This document shows, piece by piece, positions 11,658 through 22,759 of a stretch of DNA of 64,000 nt. Position 1 is the first letter of the stretch. Every line of letters starts with the position of its first letter. The stretch comes from Humulus lupulus (Eukaryota; Streptophyta; Magnoliopsida; Rosales; Cannabaceae): assembly GCF_963169125.1 (NCBI RefSeq), contig NC_084802.1:38338607-38402606 (forward strand), read 5' to 3'. The translations under genes were made by a program, and so were the position numbers. The notes beneath the pieces are model-generated. The model saw nothing but the letters and a program-made list of their open reading frames with translations. It searched no databases and had not been told where the DNA came from.

Positions 11658-12161
11658 TGTAATGACCCAACTATTTCTAAGACCTTGGACCATTAACACT
11701 ACTAGACATAGATACTACTTTGAAGAAAACATACATAAGAAATAATAATAACTTTATTAAAACTTCTACATAAATATTGTGAAAATTACAAAGTAAAATA
11801 TAAAATGTGGTATGAGTACCCATTGTTTAATAAAACATAAAAACATAACTTTAAATCAATTGTTCAAAAACTAGATGCGGAATTACAAAAGAAACATAAT
11901 TCAAAAGACTAAAATAAATGTCATCCTCGATCGACACGCAGTCCACTCAGTTCGTTCATCCTCAACACACATGCCAAGGTTCCAAGAATCCTTCCGCCTC
12001 CATATCTATTTTCTTGCATCACACTAAAAATAAAGGAGTGAGCCTAATGCCCAGCAAGGAAAATCTACTAACAACATATAACATAAATCATATGCATAAG
12101 ACTATATCATAAACATATAATATAAAACATATATCATAACTCTAACCCAGGAAAATGGTAA

Positions 12162-12408
12162 TCTTGGGGTTTGCTATTTAAGCAACTATAAGCCCCAAGC
12201 AACATAAAAAAAACATTGGGGTTTGCTAGCTAAGCAACTATAAGCCTCACGCGACATAAAAGCATTGAGGTTTGCTAGCTAAGCAACTATAAGCCCCAAG
12301 GAACATAAAAAAACATTGGGGTTTGCTAGCTAAGCAACTATAAGCCTCACACGACATAAAAATATTGAGGTTTGCTAGCTAAGCAACTATAAGCCCCAAG
12401 GACTACAA
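12162..12408. repeat. five ~50 bp tandem repeats in LTR D
   Basis: Five units share TTTGCTAGCTAAGCAACTAT. Alternate units end GCCCCAAG or GCCTCACG/CACG, giving a roughly 100 bp higher-order period. TTGGGG and CCCCAA at unit ends can pair. Element E's LTR has a degenerate counterpart near 26270-26470. Confidence 0.85.
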
Positions 12409-12897
12409 GACATATTCATATATATCATAACATAACATATCATAACATATAAGCGTATAAAATCTATCCTATACCAACACCGGGATATTTGAGAACAAGG
12501 ACAGGATTTGGAACACTCCTAAAACCAACAATAAGAATGGTGAGTATTTCTAAAGAAAAAGAGATGAAAAGAAGAGAACTAAAACCACCAAGACAAAAAT
12601 TACCGAAAAGATACCTTAAGTTCAAAGAACTTAAATACCTAACCAAGAATCGAAACAACGAGTTAGGATCTGAATGAAAACTAAAGCAAAATAAGAAATC
12701 AAACAGAATAGAACTTATGAACCGATCTACACTTCAATAATGAAAACACACTTTATCTCACTACCCAAGTGTTTATAAAGCTTAAGATAATAAAGCTTTT
12801 ATTCCAAAACCCAAGTGTATCTCTCTATAGAAATCCTAGCAGCTTGAAGGCTCTGATCAAATGCTTGAAGAATGAAGAAAATGGCTGAGCACTAGGT

Positions 12898-12907
12898 CCT
12901 ATTTATA
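12898..12907 (-). promoter_or_regulatory. TATA box of LTR D
   Basis: The reverse complement reads TATAAATAGG, a near-ideal plant TATA box, conserved at the same place in the LTRs of element E (19148-19157, 26958-26967). Confidence 0.7.
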
Positions 12908-12947
12908 GAGTTTGAGGAGTGAAACTATCCTATTAAAAAAAATACTT

Positions 12948-13300
12948 AAATCCTTAAATAAACATGATTATGACAAGTGTCATGCTCTTAATGGTTCTGG
13001 AAGGTTCTAGAGTTTCTAGATCTTTCTTTTATTTAAACTTAAATCCTTAAATAAACATGATTATGACAAGTGTCATGCTCTTAATGGTTCTGGAAGGTTC
13101 TAGAGCTTCTAGATCTTTCCTTTATTTAAAAAACTTAAATCCTTAAATAAACATGATTATGACAAGTGTCATGCTCTTAATGGTTCTGGAAGATTCTAGA
13201 ATTTCTAGAACTTTTTATTTATTTAAACTATAATTAAATCCTTAAATAAACATGATTATGACAAGTGTCATGCTCTTAATGGTTTTATCTAAACCTTTGG
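12948..13300. repeat. four ~95 bp tandem repeats in U3 of LTR D
   Basis: Units start AAATCCTTAAATAAACATG at about 12948, 13041, 13137 and 13235, the fourth incomplete. They lie just upstream of the TATA box in the minus orientation of the LTR. The first three contain alternating TTC/GAA pentamers. Confidence 0.88.
12994..13211 (-). promoter_or_regulatory. heat-shock-element-like arrays in LTR D
   Basis: Each of three repeats holds nTTCnnGAAn-type arrays: 12994-13013 and 13087-13106 (TTCTGGAAGGTTCTAGAG), and 13184-13201 (TTCTGGAAGATTCTAGAA). The last has four perfect alternating units. This spacing is the binding consensus of heat-shock transcription factors. The TATA box is about 90 bp away at 12898-12907. 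Function is inferred from motif and position. Confidence 0.55.
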
Positions 13301-13428
13301 TTATAATAAATATATTCTTAGGAACAACAATATTAATCAAACCTTACGTTATAATTAATATTATTAAACTACCTAGCTATTACTACTACCTTGCTAGTTA
13401 AGTAAATATTCTGGGACTCTACACCCAG

Positions 13429-14867
13429 AAGTCACAATCCTCTCCTACAGTCCATGGTTGTCCCTTATTGGCACACTAATCCATTCTTAGGATCATACCA
13501 AGATCCTCATATAACCATCTCAATCAATTATTACTGCTAACTTTCTACCCATAATACTCTGACCCATTGACTGGAAATTACCAACTTTTCCTAGCAGACA
13601 CAAGATCTCAAGCCCCATGGCATAATAATCATACAGTATGTACCACATATCTATTTCTCCACTAAGAGATATGTAGCACCAGATTCAATCAACACAATAT
13701 AAAGGAACGAGAACTAGAAAGTCAACCTGTCATCTCTGAGGAACCAGCCTCGGGCTCTGACTGTATTAAGGCGGACACTCAAGTCGGAGTCAGGCTATCC
13801 ACACTCCTTGGTTCTCCCCTCTTCGATCTCGGGCAATCCCTCTTGAAGTGGCCAACTATCCAACATAGAGGACTTGCCTTTGCTCAGCATTATCCCATAT
13901 GGTGCCTCTTAGACCTGGCGCACACTGGATAACTTCTCCAGATCTCGTTGCCGCCCTACATACTAAGACCCCTCTTGTTAGGACCAAGACTAGTAGAACT
14001 ATCAGGGGTCTTTCTTTTTTGGTTACTGGGGCCTCCGCCCCTACCTGGTCCGGCAGATGGGTGTACTATTATATGAGTTTCCTGGCCTATGACACTCTCG
14101 CTCCATATCCCACCTCCTGCGTTCTCTATAGCAAGGGCCCTTCCTACCGCTTGAGTGTAGGTAGAAATCTCATGGACTAGAGCGATCCTAACTCTCTCGG
14201 CTACCCCAGGGTTCAGTCTTTGAATGAATCGTTCCTTCCGGGCCACATCTATTGGTACCAAATCAAAAGAAAATTTAGCCAACCCATCAAATTTGTTGGC
14301 ATACTCTGTCACTGTCTTACTACCTTGAACCAAGCTCATAAAATCATTGGTCTTCGCAATTTGAACTGTGTCACAGTAGTACCTTTCGTTGAACAATTGT
14401 CTGAATTTCTCCAACCCATCATAACAATATTCCGGGTCTGGGATACAACTTCCCACCACCTTCGGGCATCCTCCCGCAGCATGTATGTGGCACAAGCCAC
14501 TCTATCATTGCCTACCACTCCTATATAGTCAAGGATGGAGGTAATCATGCCCATCCACTATTCAGCTCTAAACAGATCCAATCCCCCTTTGAAAAATGGA
14601 GGATAATGCTTCTGGAATCTTTCATACAACAGTTCCCATCTGTTCCACCCTCGGGCTGAACCGAAACTAGTTCCATTGTTGTCAAAACATACGGAGCAAC
14701 GTTCCCTAATGGAGCCCGCTGTTTCAACCACCTAGTCTCTTTCTCTTGATTTTGCAGTCTTGCTTGCATGTCAGCAATCATCTTCTACCAATCCCAGGGG
14801 GCAGATGGGGGTTCTGGCCCCAACTATCGTCCGTAACCCTGATATTAACAATGCATGGTCCAGTTGA
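13429..14867 (-). pseudogene. gag: gag of element N with start of pol linker
   Basis: The minus strand shows a gag close to that of element A. MIADMQARLQNQEKETRWL (from about 14781) is the coiled-coil start. A frameshift follows, then MGMITSILDYIGVVGNDRV and WWEVVSQTRN, another frame change, and FRQLFNERYY with VTEYANKFDGLAKF (ORF 14495-13956). The zinc-knuckle region near 13830-13890 keeps VGHFKRDCP but has lost its first cysteines. Beyond it, towards solo LTR D, only weak protease-like sequence with stops remains. It once encoded the capsid precursor. Confidence 0.72.
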
Positions 14868-15169
14868 CTACCTTGGATACATAGCTTCTGAATCTTTATG
14901 CAGTCAACGACTTAACCTATCAGGCATGATGATCATATCCGAAACTACTCTCCGAGCAGGGCCAAACAACACAATAGCCACATAAAATAAGCATACCAAG
15001 GCACAAGTCTAGTATGTTCATTCTCTCTATGTTAACCATTAGATAAGGCAATTCAGATAAGCAGTTAAAACAAATATTTCACTTAATACCAACCAACCCT
15101 GAGTCGAGCTTGTCTCTGGCAGCGAGCGTACATGTTCGGTAAATCTCCAGGTCCCATAAAGCTTGGCTT
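14868..15169 (-). other. leader of element N
   Basis: Non-coding leader between primer-binding site and gag. A short ORF starting MGPGDLPNMYARC follows the primer-binding site at about 15155 and resembles MIPEDTLGMYTHH in element A at the equivalent position. No other feature is seen. Confidence 0.45.
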
Positions 15170-15182
15170 GCTCTGATACCAA
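15170..15182 (-). other. primer-binding site of element N
   Basis: The reverse complement reads TTGGTATCAGAGC, two bases from the LTR end at 15185. Same initiator-tRNA type as element A. Confidence 0.88.
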
Positions 15183-15184
15183 GT

Positions 15185-16829
15185 TGTAACGCCCTAGTAC
15201 CCTAGAGCCGTTACCATGTGATTTTAAAATGTGCCATTAGCTCACCAATCGAGGTTTTAGACTAAAAAGCCTAATTAAGTAAATACTTGTTTAATGAAAT
15301 TTAAATATAAAATGTTGGACATTCATTTAAATCATAAAAGTGTTACATTGGGATCCTAAATATTGTTTTAAAACATATTTACAACTCAAAAGTCTTTATA
15401 CAGTCGACCTAGGCGACAAAATCGATCAGTTATAACACTTTCCTCAAAACTACCCCAGCCGTGGCGGCCATGTAAGCCAAACATGTACGCGTCACTCCAT
15501 TCCCTCAAACTCATGCTTGGTCGGCCTTTCCTTTGCCCTTACCTACACCGTAGAGCACTCGTGAGCCGAGGCCTTGCAAGAAAACTTCGAAGCACAACAT
15601 ATAATAATTTATTTCAACCAGTGCATAATTAATTAACACATGACAAACAATCTACAAGTTCCTATTAGAATTCACAACAGCAGCCTACACCGGTCAGGGT
15701 GCGCTACTAGGCACCAAGTTCACGGTCTTGAATGAGTGGGTGTGTACAACACCCTTAGAGGGACTTGCCCTGATGACTTGCATTCAGCATGCTTAATGCC
15801 GATCCCGACATTTGCCACTTTCAGCCTTTGCTTATCCCGACCTTTTATCGTTCCCGACCTTCGTCATTCTTGGCCTTTGCCGTTCCTGGTCTTTGCCGTT
15901 CCCGGCCTTTGACGCTCCTGATCTTTGTCGTTCCATCACAAACACATGTATGACGTAATAGTTACAAAAAATACACATAACACTAAGCACAATATAGCTC
16001 AGCGGGCACAAATAGTTTTCTTACCTTAAGTCTCGAGGTGACAGTGGAAGGCGGTCCCGAGCATGATCCCTAATCCTGAGCCTTAGCGGTAGAACCTAGT
16101 CACAATGTAACATCGAATAACTATCAAAATCTAAATCAATTAGAAGCTTTAGAATAATATACTAGCCTCCGAGACCTCGGATTCTATTAAACCGGGTAGT
16201 AGAATTCTTCCTGAGCCTTAAGATTTGAGTTCTCGAGCTTAAAACCTCGTTTTCGCCATTTTCCCTAATTTGAGCCGCAGCCTAGCCCCCTAGGGCTACG
16301 ACATGCTACAAGTCAGAGAGCCCTAAGGCTCTGTCCTGGGGGACATGGGCCGCGGCGTGCCTCAACCTACATCGTGGTGCCTGGATGGTTCAAAAACCCC
16401 AAAAGCCTTCTGGGTTCATGCGGGTCGCGACGCCTGAAGAACAACTTAAGCCTACGAATCTAGAATTTCCCATGCATTTCTTCGAGCCAATTACACCAAA
16501 ATCTACCCAAATCAAAACCTAAACCCAGAATTTATTCTAGAACTCATATCAGTACAACATATTCATCACTATTACCCCAAAAAATTCCCAATACTTTCAT
16601 TAAATCTTCCAAATCAGACCAAGCCTTATACCTTAGGAAAAAATCCAAAATTGCAATAGAAAACTACCAAGAATCAGAGTAAATCCCTTAGCTCAATCAG
16701 AAAATTTGACCGTCAGCTGCTTGAGACCTCTCCTAGCTTGATTTCCCCATGTCCTAGCCTCAAATTCTCAATTTCTCAGCCAATTCTCCAAGAATTCTAT
16801 AGAGTTTCCAAGCACCCAAGGGAGAGAGA
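15185..16829 (-). repeat. 5' LTR of element N, U3 missing
   Basis: Ends (minus sense) ...CTAGGGCGTTACA next to the primer-binding site. It contains the conserved module AAGAAAAC (15578-15585, complement strand) paired with GTTTTCTTACC (16015-16022), and a GC-rich palindromic stretch near 16265-16440. The copy stops at 16829, in a CTCTCTCTCCC leader-like tract close to where transcription would start, directly against the pol of element G. U3 and TATA are absent. A run of TTCCCGGCCTTTG-like short repeats lies near 15830-15930. Confidence 0.75.
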
Positions 16830-18960
16830 GTGAACAAAGTAGATATTGATGGGAGAATATGTCCAGGAGATTTGATCAAGTTGAATATAATAGACTATGA
16901 GGTGATTCTTGGCATGAATTGGTTGATTAAGTATGGAGCAACCATTGACTGTCGCAAGAAGGTAGTGAAGTTTAAACTAGACAACAGGGAACAATTCACC
17001 TTTGTGGGCAATGCAACAGGACTTTGTACACCGATAATGTCATCCTTGAAAGCACACAACATGATTCACAATGGATGTCAGGCGTATCTTGCAAACATAT
17101 TGGATAAGACAAAAGAAACTGAGCTAAGGCCTGAGGACGTTCTTGTGGTGTGTGAATTCCCGAAGGTGTTTCTTGAGGACTTACTCGAGATACCTCTAGA
17201 CAGGGAAATTGAATTTGCGATTGATTTGATTCCAGAGACTGCACTCATATCAAAGGCACCCTACAGAATGACACCGACATAGCTAAAGGAATTGAAACTA
17301 CAACTACATGAGTTATTGGACAAGGTTTCATAAGGTCAAGTTATTCACCATTGGGCGCTCCATTGCTGTTTCTTAAGATGAAGGATGGGAGCATGAGAAT
17401 GTGTATTGATTATCAGGAACTTAACAAAGTCACAGTCAAGAACAAGTACCTGTTGCCGCGAATCAATGACCTCTTCGACCAACTTCAGGGAGCAGTAGTA
17501 TTTTCTAAAATTGACTTGTGGTCGGGGTACCATCAGTTGAAGGTGAGGGAAGAAGATACCCCAAAGACAACTTTTCGAACTTGGTATGGGCATTACAAAT
17601 TTTTGGTGATGTCTTTTGGACTCACAAATGCTCCAGCAACTTTCAAGGATTTGATTAACTGAGTGTTCAAGGACTTTTTGGACAAATTTGTGGAAGTATT
17701 TATTGATGAAATTTTAATTTACTCCAAATCTGAGGTGAAACATGAAGAACACCTGAGATTGACACTAAAGAGGCTTCAAAAGCAGTAGTTGTATGCAAAG
17801 TTTAAGAGGTGTTAATTCTGGTTAAAGAAGGTAGGATTTTTGGGTCATATAGTGTCAAAGGAGGGAGTAGCGGTAGACCCAGCTAAGATCGAGGCTAATC
17901 GAGATTGGCCTCAACCTAAGACTGCAACAGAGGTTAGAAGCTTCTTAAGATTGGTGAGATATTACTGAAAATTTGTTGAAGGGTTTTCTAAGATTGCTGC
18001 ACCCCTAACCAACTTGACAAGAAAGAATCAGAAATACACTTGGACTGAAAAGTGTGGAGAAATCTTTTAGACCATGAAGAATAAGATTATATCAGCACCA
18101 ATGTTGTGTGTACCAACTGAAGAAAGGAATTTTGTAGTATATTGTGATGCTTCCAAGAATGACTTTGGATGTGTATTGATGCAAGACGTAAAGTAGCGGC
18201 TTATGCCTCAAGAGAATTGAAAGAAAATGAACAGAGATACCTTACCCATGATTTAGATTTGGTTGCAGTAGTGTTTGCACTTAAGATGTGGAGGCACCAC
18301 CTTTACGGAGAGAAATGCGAGATATACATAGATCATAAGAGCCTAAGTTATTTCTTCACTCAGAAGGAGCTGTATATGAGGCAAAGAAGGTGGTTGGAAT
18401 TAGTAAAGGACTATGACTGTGAGATCCTTTACCACCCAGGTAAGGCAAACGTTGTAGCGGACGCCTTAAGTAGATGTAATTACCGGACTCTCTCAGCACT
18501 AAGTTCAATAGAGGTGCCACTCAAGAAAGAAATGGTAACAACTAGAATTCAATTAGTTACTGGGAGCTTGTCAAGCCTAACTCTGTAATCATCTTTACTT
18601 GAGTAGATAAAGGAGAAGCAGAATCTGGATGAGGCTTTGGTTAGGCAGGAAGTACTAATCAAGGAAGGGAGTGACAACAACTTCACTAAGTCTAAGGGTG
18701 GATTGTTGCGGTATAAGGGTCAAATTTGTGGGCCAGCAGTTAAGGAACTGAAAGAGAGCATTATGACAAAGGCTCACACTACCCCTTATCCCCTTCATCT
18801 AGGTTCTACCAAGATGTACAATGACTTAAAAGCATTGTAGTGGTGGCTGAGAATGAAGCGTGACATAGCAGAGTATGTGATGCAGTGTCTCACTTGTCAG
18901 CAGGTTAAAGCAGAGCACTAGAGGCCAGCAGGTTTGCTCCAACCCATCAACATTCCAGAA
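16830..18960 (+). pseudogene. pol: pol of element G: linker, RT, RNase H, integrase start
   Basis: Begins in the linker before reverse transcriptase (GMNWLIKYGATIDCRKK). RT follows with [23 protein letters not shown] and [13 protein letters not shown]. The active-site motif reads [10 protein letters not shown] where FIDD is expected, so a catalytic aspartate is replaced. RNase H follows (VVYCDASKN, then [15 protein letters not shown]). The integrase zinc region reads CLTCQQVKAEH near 18883-18920. Breaks include TAG 17280, a one-base loss near 17325, TGA at 17660 and further stops near 17788, 17813, 17967 and 18068. The reading ends at INIPE (18960), about 250 codons short of where it resumes at 30251. 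Confidence 0.85.
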
Positions 18961-18975
18961 GCTTGTCCCATGAAG
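18958..18975. other. filler DNA at a deletion junction
   Basis: GAAGCTTGTCCCATGAAG joins G pol to the broken 3' LTR of element E and is identical to 22968-22985 within E's own gag-pol. It shares GAA with the pol side and AAG with the LTR side, as expected for template-switch repair of a double-strand break. Confidence 0.65.
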
Positions 18976-19922
18976 AACTTCTACGACTGAACTACACCTC
19001 GAAACCGAAATATACTATAAACCTTACTACCCAAGTGTTTGATAAGCTTACAACCCCAACCCAAGTGTTTACGCTCTAAAGTAATCCTAGTAACTTGAAG
19101 GCTCTGAACTCAGCTTGATGAATGAAGAAATGGCTGGGTACTAGGTCCTATTTATAGAGTTCAAGAATGAAAAGATCATCATTTAGATTGAATAAAATAA
19201 TGGCTTTTTAATTGAAAAACATTTGAATAATCGTTTAGCAGAGGCTAAAGACTCGGTCAAAAAGATATTGTACTTATCAAGAGGTTAAGAATTAAAATGA
19301 GCCCGGTTTCAAAATAATTCAAAAATCATGCACCATAGCTGATATATCACCCATGCTAGGCGATATCTCGCCTGTACTGATGCTCCCGAGGCTTGTCGAG
19401 GTGGTCATGCGAAGCTACGTGTTTTTTGTATCCTCGTATGGCGATATATCGCCCCTAGAGTTGCGATATATCGGCATACGCTGAAATATTATACACGTAA
19501 TTGCACTTTTTCAGCCTAATTTGAATTGAGTAAACAGCCTTGACTAAGTCCTTTAACGATTTCAAAGCTGCTGGCAGACCCTAGGATTTTCAAATATTGC
19601 TCTTAATAAACTTATTCCTAAAAAATACTTAATTCTCATTAAACCTACACAAGACAAGTGTTAATATCTTATTGGGTCTATCTAAACCTTATAGTATAAT
19701 AAATATCATCTTCATAATCAGTCATATTAATCAAACCTTAGGTTATAATTAATATTCTTAAACTATAGGTTAAACTTATAAAATCTACAAGTGTTACTAC
19801 GAGTGTCCAACTAAGTCCCGGTTTGAACCAAAATCCACAATCATAAAAATACTACAACTATTACAAGCTATTACTATTACTACTACTATCTAACTAGCTA
19901 AGTAAAGTTCTTGGTCTCTACA
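18973..19922 (-). repeat. 3' LTR of element E, truncated
   Basis: Matches 26787-30250 of the 5' LTR without insertion F. The unoccupied F target ACTCGGTCA is visible at 19251-19259. It ends CTCTACA beside the polypurine tract. About 1 kb of the LTR (equivalent of 25774-26786) is deleted at the filler junction. It contains the perfect palindrome GGCGATATATCGCC (19440-19453) and a TATA box (19148-19157, complement). Confidence 0.9.
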
Positions 19923-19941
19923 ATTCTCCCCTACTAAAAAG
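19923..19941 (-). other. polypurine tract region of element E
   Basis: The reverse complement is a purine-rich stretch ending TAGTAGGGGAGAAT, immediately before the 3' LTR start at 19922. Confidence 0.75.
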
Positions 19942-19958
19942 AATTTTGTCCTCGAAAT

Positions 19959-21399
19959 TTACTTACCAAATAATTCCAGATACCGGTCTTGCATGTCTTC
20001 CTCCAACTCCCACGCTGCCTCTCGTTCTGAACTATTACTCCCTAGGACTTTGACTATTGGAATACTCTTGGATCATAACTGCTTCATCCCTCTATCTAGG
20101 ATGCTAACCGGTCGTTCCTCATAACTCAAGTTTTTCTGGAGTGCTATCGTATCGTGCTTGAGGACGTGAGATGGGTCTGACACATACTTGCATAGCATTG
20201 AGATGTGGAACACGTTGTTGCTATCTGCTAGGGCTGGCGGTAAGGCTAGTCTATACGCAACTGCTCCCACTTTGTCCAATATCTCAAAAGGACCTAAAAA
20301 TCGGGGACTAAGTTTGCCTTTCTTCCCAAACTGCTTCACACCTTTCATATGAGATATCTTCAGGAAGACTTGATCTCCGACCTTGAATTCCACATCGCAT
20401 CGTTTGGCATCCGCATAGCTTTTCTGAGGGCTTTAAGCAGCAAGCATACGCTATCTTATTATTGCTACTACTTCTTGAGCTTTTCTAACAGATTTGGGAC
20501 CAAGAAGCTGCCTTTCTCCTACCTCGTCCCAGTGCAACGGCGATCGACACCTTCTTCCATATAGAAACTCATAAGGTGCCATGCCAATCATTGAATGGTA
20601 GCTATTGTTGTAGGAGAACTCTATCAGCGGCAAGTACTTATTCCAGAATCCTCCGAAATCAAGTACACAAGCGCGTAGAATATCCTCTAAAATCTGAATC
20701 GTACGCTCGGACTGCCCGTCTGTCTGAGGATGAAAAGCTGTACTAAGACTTAACTTAGTACCCATGGCTTGCTGTAAACTTCCCCAAAATCTCGATGTAA
20801 ACATCGATCCTCTATCTGATACTATTGTCTTGGGGATTCCATGCAACCGTACTATCTCTTGGACATAGATGTCTGCATATTGGTTTCCTGTATATGAAGT
20901 CTTAACATGTAGGAAATGAGAGGACTTGGTTAGTCTATCTATTACTACCCAAGCAGAATCATGCTGCTTGTTCATTCGTGGCAACCCTGTCACGAAATCC
21001 ATGGCTATATCGTCCCACTTCCATTCTGGTATGCTAAGCGGTTGCAATAAGCCTGCGGGCCACTGATGCTCTGCTTTTACTTGCTGGCATACTAGACACT
21101 TAGACACGAATTCTGCTATGTCCTTCTTAATCCCCGGCCACCAATATATTGCCTTGATGTCGTGAGTCATCTTGGTCGATCCAGGGTGAACTGAGTATGG
21201 GGTACTGTGCGCTTATTCTAGAATCACCATCTTAATCCCTTGATTATCTAGCACGCATACCCGATCCTTATATCTCAATAATCCTTGAATTGATATTGAG
21301 AAATCTGTGGCCTTGCCTTCTCTGACTGTATCCATATGTGCTGCTAGTGTATCGTCATGCCCTTGACCAATCCGTATATCTTCTAACAGATTTGACTAG
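19959..21399 (-). pseudogene. pol: integrase and chromodomain-like tail of element E
   Basis: The zinc-binding region is visible as CLVCQQVKAEHQWPAG near 21100-21045. It is followed by the catalytic core with the first Asp in WDDIAMDFVTGLP, the second in IVSDRGSMF and the Glu in TDGQSERTIQ, i.e. the D,D-35-E set is intact in ORF 21170-20451. The C-terminal GDQVFLKISHMKG module and a tail with SYEERPVSILDRG follow, as in Tekay-type chromodomains that target chromatin. The expected stop TAA is at 19959-19961. Two or more single stops, near 20450 and 20072, break the frame. Confidence 0.87.
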
Positions 21400-22759
21400 A
21401 TAGACAAATTAGCTAGCTTACCGACAACTACCTATATTCCGGCATTGATCAGCTTCTGCTGTAGCGGCTTTCCCATTTCGGCTAGTGCTACTAAACTTCC
21501 ATAACTCTTCCTACTTAGCGCATCAGCAACTACGTTTGCCTTTCATGGGTGGTATAGGATTTCACAGTCGTAATCCTTCACTAGCTCTAACCACCTGCGC
21601 TGCCTCATGTTGAGCTCCTTCTGAGTAAATCAGTACTTTAAACTTTTGTGGTCCGTATAAATCTCGCACCGTTCTCCGTAAAGATAATGGTGCCAGATTT
21701 TCAACGCAAATACCACCGTTGCCAACTCCATATCATGCGTTGGATAGCGTTGCTCACACTCCTTCAGCTGCCTTGAGGCGTAGGCTATCACCTTGTCACT
21801 CTACATCAGCATGCAACCTAACCCTTGCTTCGATGCATCGCTGTAGACTACGAACTTATCATTGGTGTTGGTACACAGAGTACTGGTGCTGAGCAAATTT
21901 TATCCTTAAGCAACTAGAAGCTTTCTTCACATCTATCATTTTAGTTGAATCTTTGCTGTTTCTGGGTTAGGATGGTGAACGAAGTGGCTATCTTAGAAAA
22001 GCCCTCTACAAACCTCCTATAATATCCTGCTAATCCCATAAAGCTCCTTACTTCGAATGCGTTCTTTGGTCTTGGCCAATCCTTCACGACCTCTACCTTT
22101 GATGGGTCTAATGCAACTCCGTCCTTGGATATAATGTGCCCGAGGAACGCCACTTGTGAAAGCCAATACTCGCATTTCTTGAACTTGGCGTAGAGTTGAT
22201 GCTCCTTTAATCGTGACAAAATCAATCTCAAATGTTCCTCGTGCTCTACTTCATCCTTGGAGTATACTAAGATGTCGTCAATGAACACTACGACGAATTT
22301 ATCTAAGTAGTCCTTGAAGACCCTATTCATCAAGTCCATAAATGCGGCTGGTGCGTTGGTAAGACCAAAAGACATAACCAAGAACTCGTAATGCCCATAA
22401 CAAGTTCTAAAAGCTATCTTAGAAATATCCTCTCCCCGCACCTTGAATTGATGGTACCCGGACCGTAAATCAATCTTTGAAAATATGGTTGCACCTCAGA
22501 GTTGATCAAACAAGTCATCAATCCGGGGTAGTGGGTACTTATTCTTAATTGTTACCTTATTCAGCTCGCGGTAGTCTATGCACATCCGCATACTTCCGTC
22601 CTTTTTCTTCACGAATAGCACCGGTGCTCCCCATGGCGAATGGCTTGGCCTAATAAAACCCAAGTCTAGAAGTTCTTGTAGCTGCATCTTTAACTCCTTG
22701 AGTTCTGTAGGTGCCATCCGGTATGGTGGCTTGGAGATAGGCTTGGTGCCCGGTACTAA
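21400..22759 (-). pseudogene. pol: reverse transcriptase and RNase H of element E
   Basis: RT motifs are nearly perfect: [13 protein letters not shown], then a TGA at 22494-22496 inside DQL/GAT, then [32 protein letters not shown] and the catalytic FIDDILVYS near 22290. After QKQQRFN a stop near 21941 and one frameshift occur. RNase H is then readable as [26 protein letters not shown] and TDHKSL. Without the stop and frameshift this would be an active RT/RNase H unit copying RNA to DNA in the particle. Confidence 0.87.

Larger units (their letters stand above)
11658..13423 (-). repeat. solo LTR D, TSD CCCAG
   Basis: The 1766 bp unit begins TGTAATGACCC and ends CTCTACA on the plus strand. It is flanked by identical CCCAG at 11653-11657 and 13424-13428, with no internal region, so it is a solo LTR left by LTR-LTR recombination. 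It belongs to the same family as the LTRs of element E but has different internal repeats. Orientation is minus, judged from the TATA box (12898-12907) and the GCTGGGC module (about 12037-12065 as its complement). Confidence 0.93.
10196..16829 (-). mobile_element. Ty3/Gypsy element N, decayed and broken
   Basis: Read on the minus strand it runs from a truncated 5' LTR (16829-15185) through primer-binding site and gag (about 14867-13800) to pol remnants (10539-11657), then the start of the 3' LTR (10538-10196), which is interrupted by LTR B. Solo LTR D is inserted between gag and the pol remnants. The lineage matches element A by gag similarity and primer-binding site. Confidence 0.75.
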
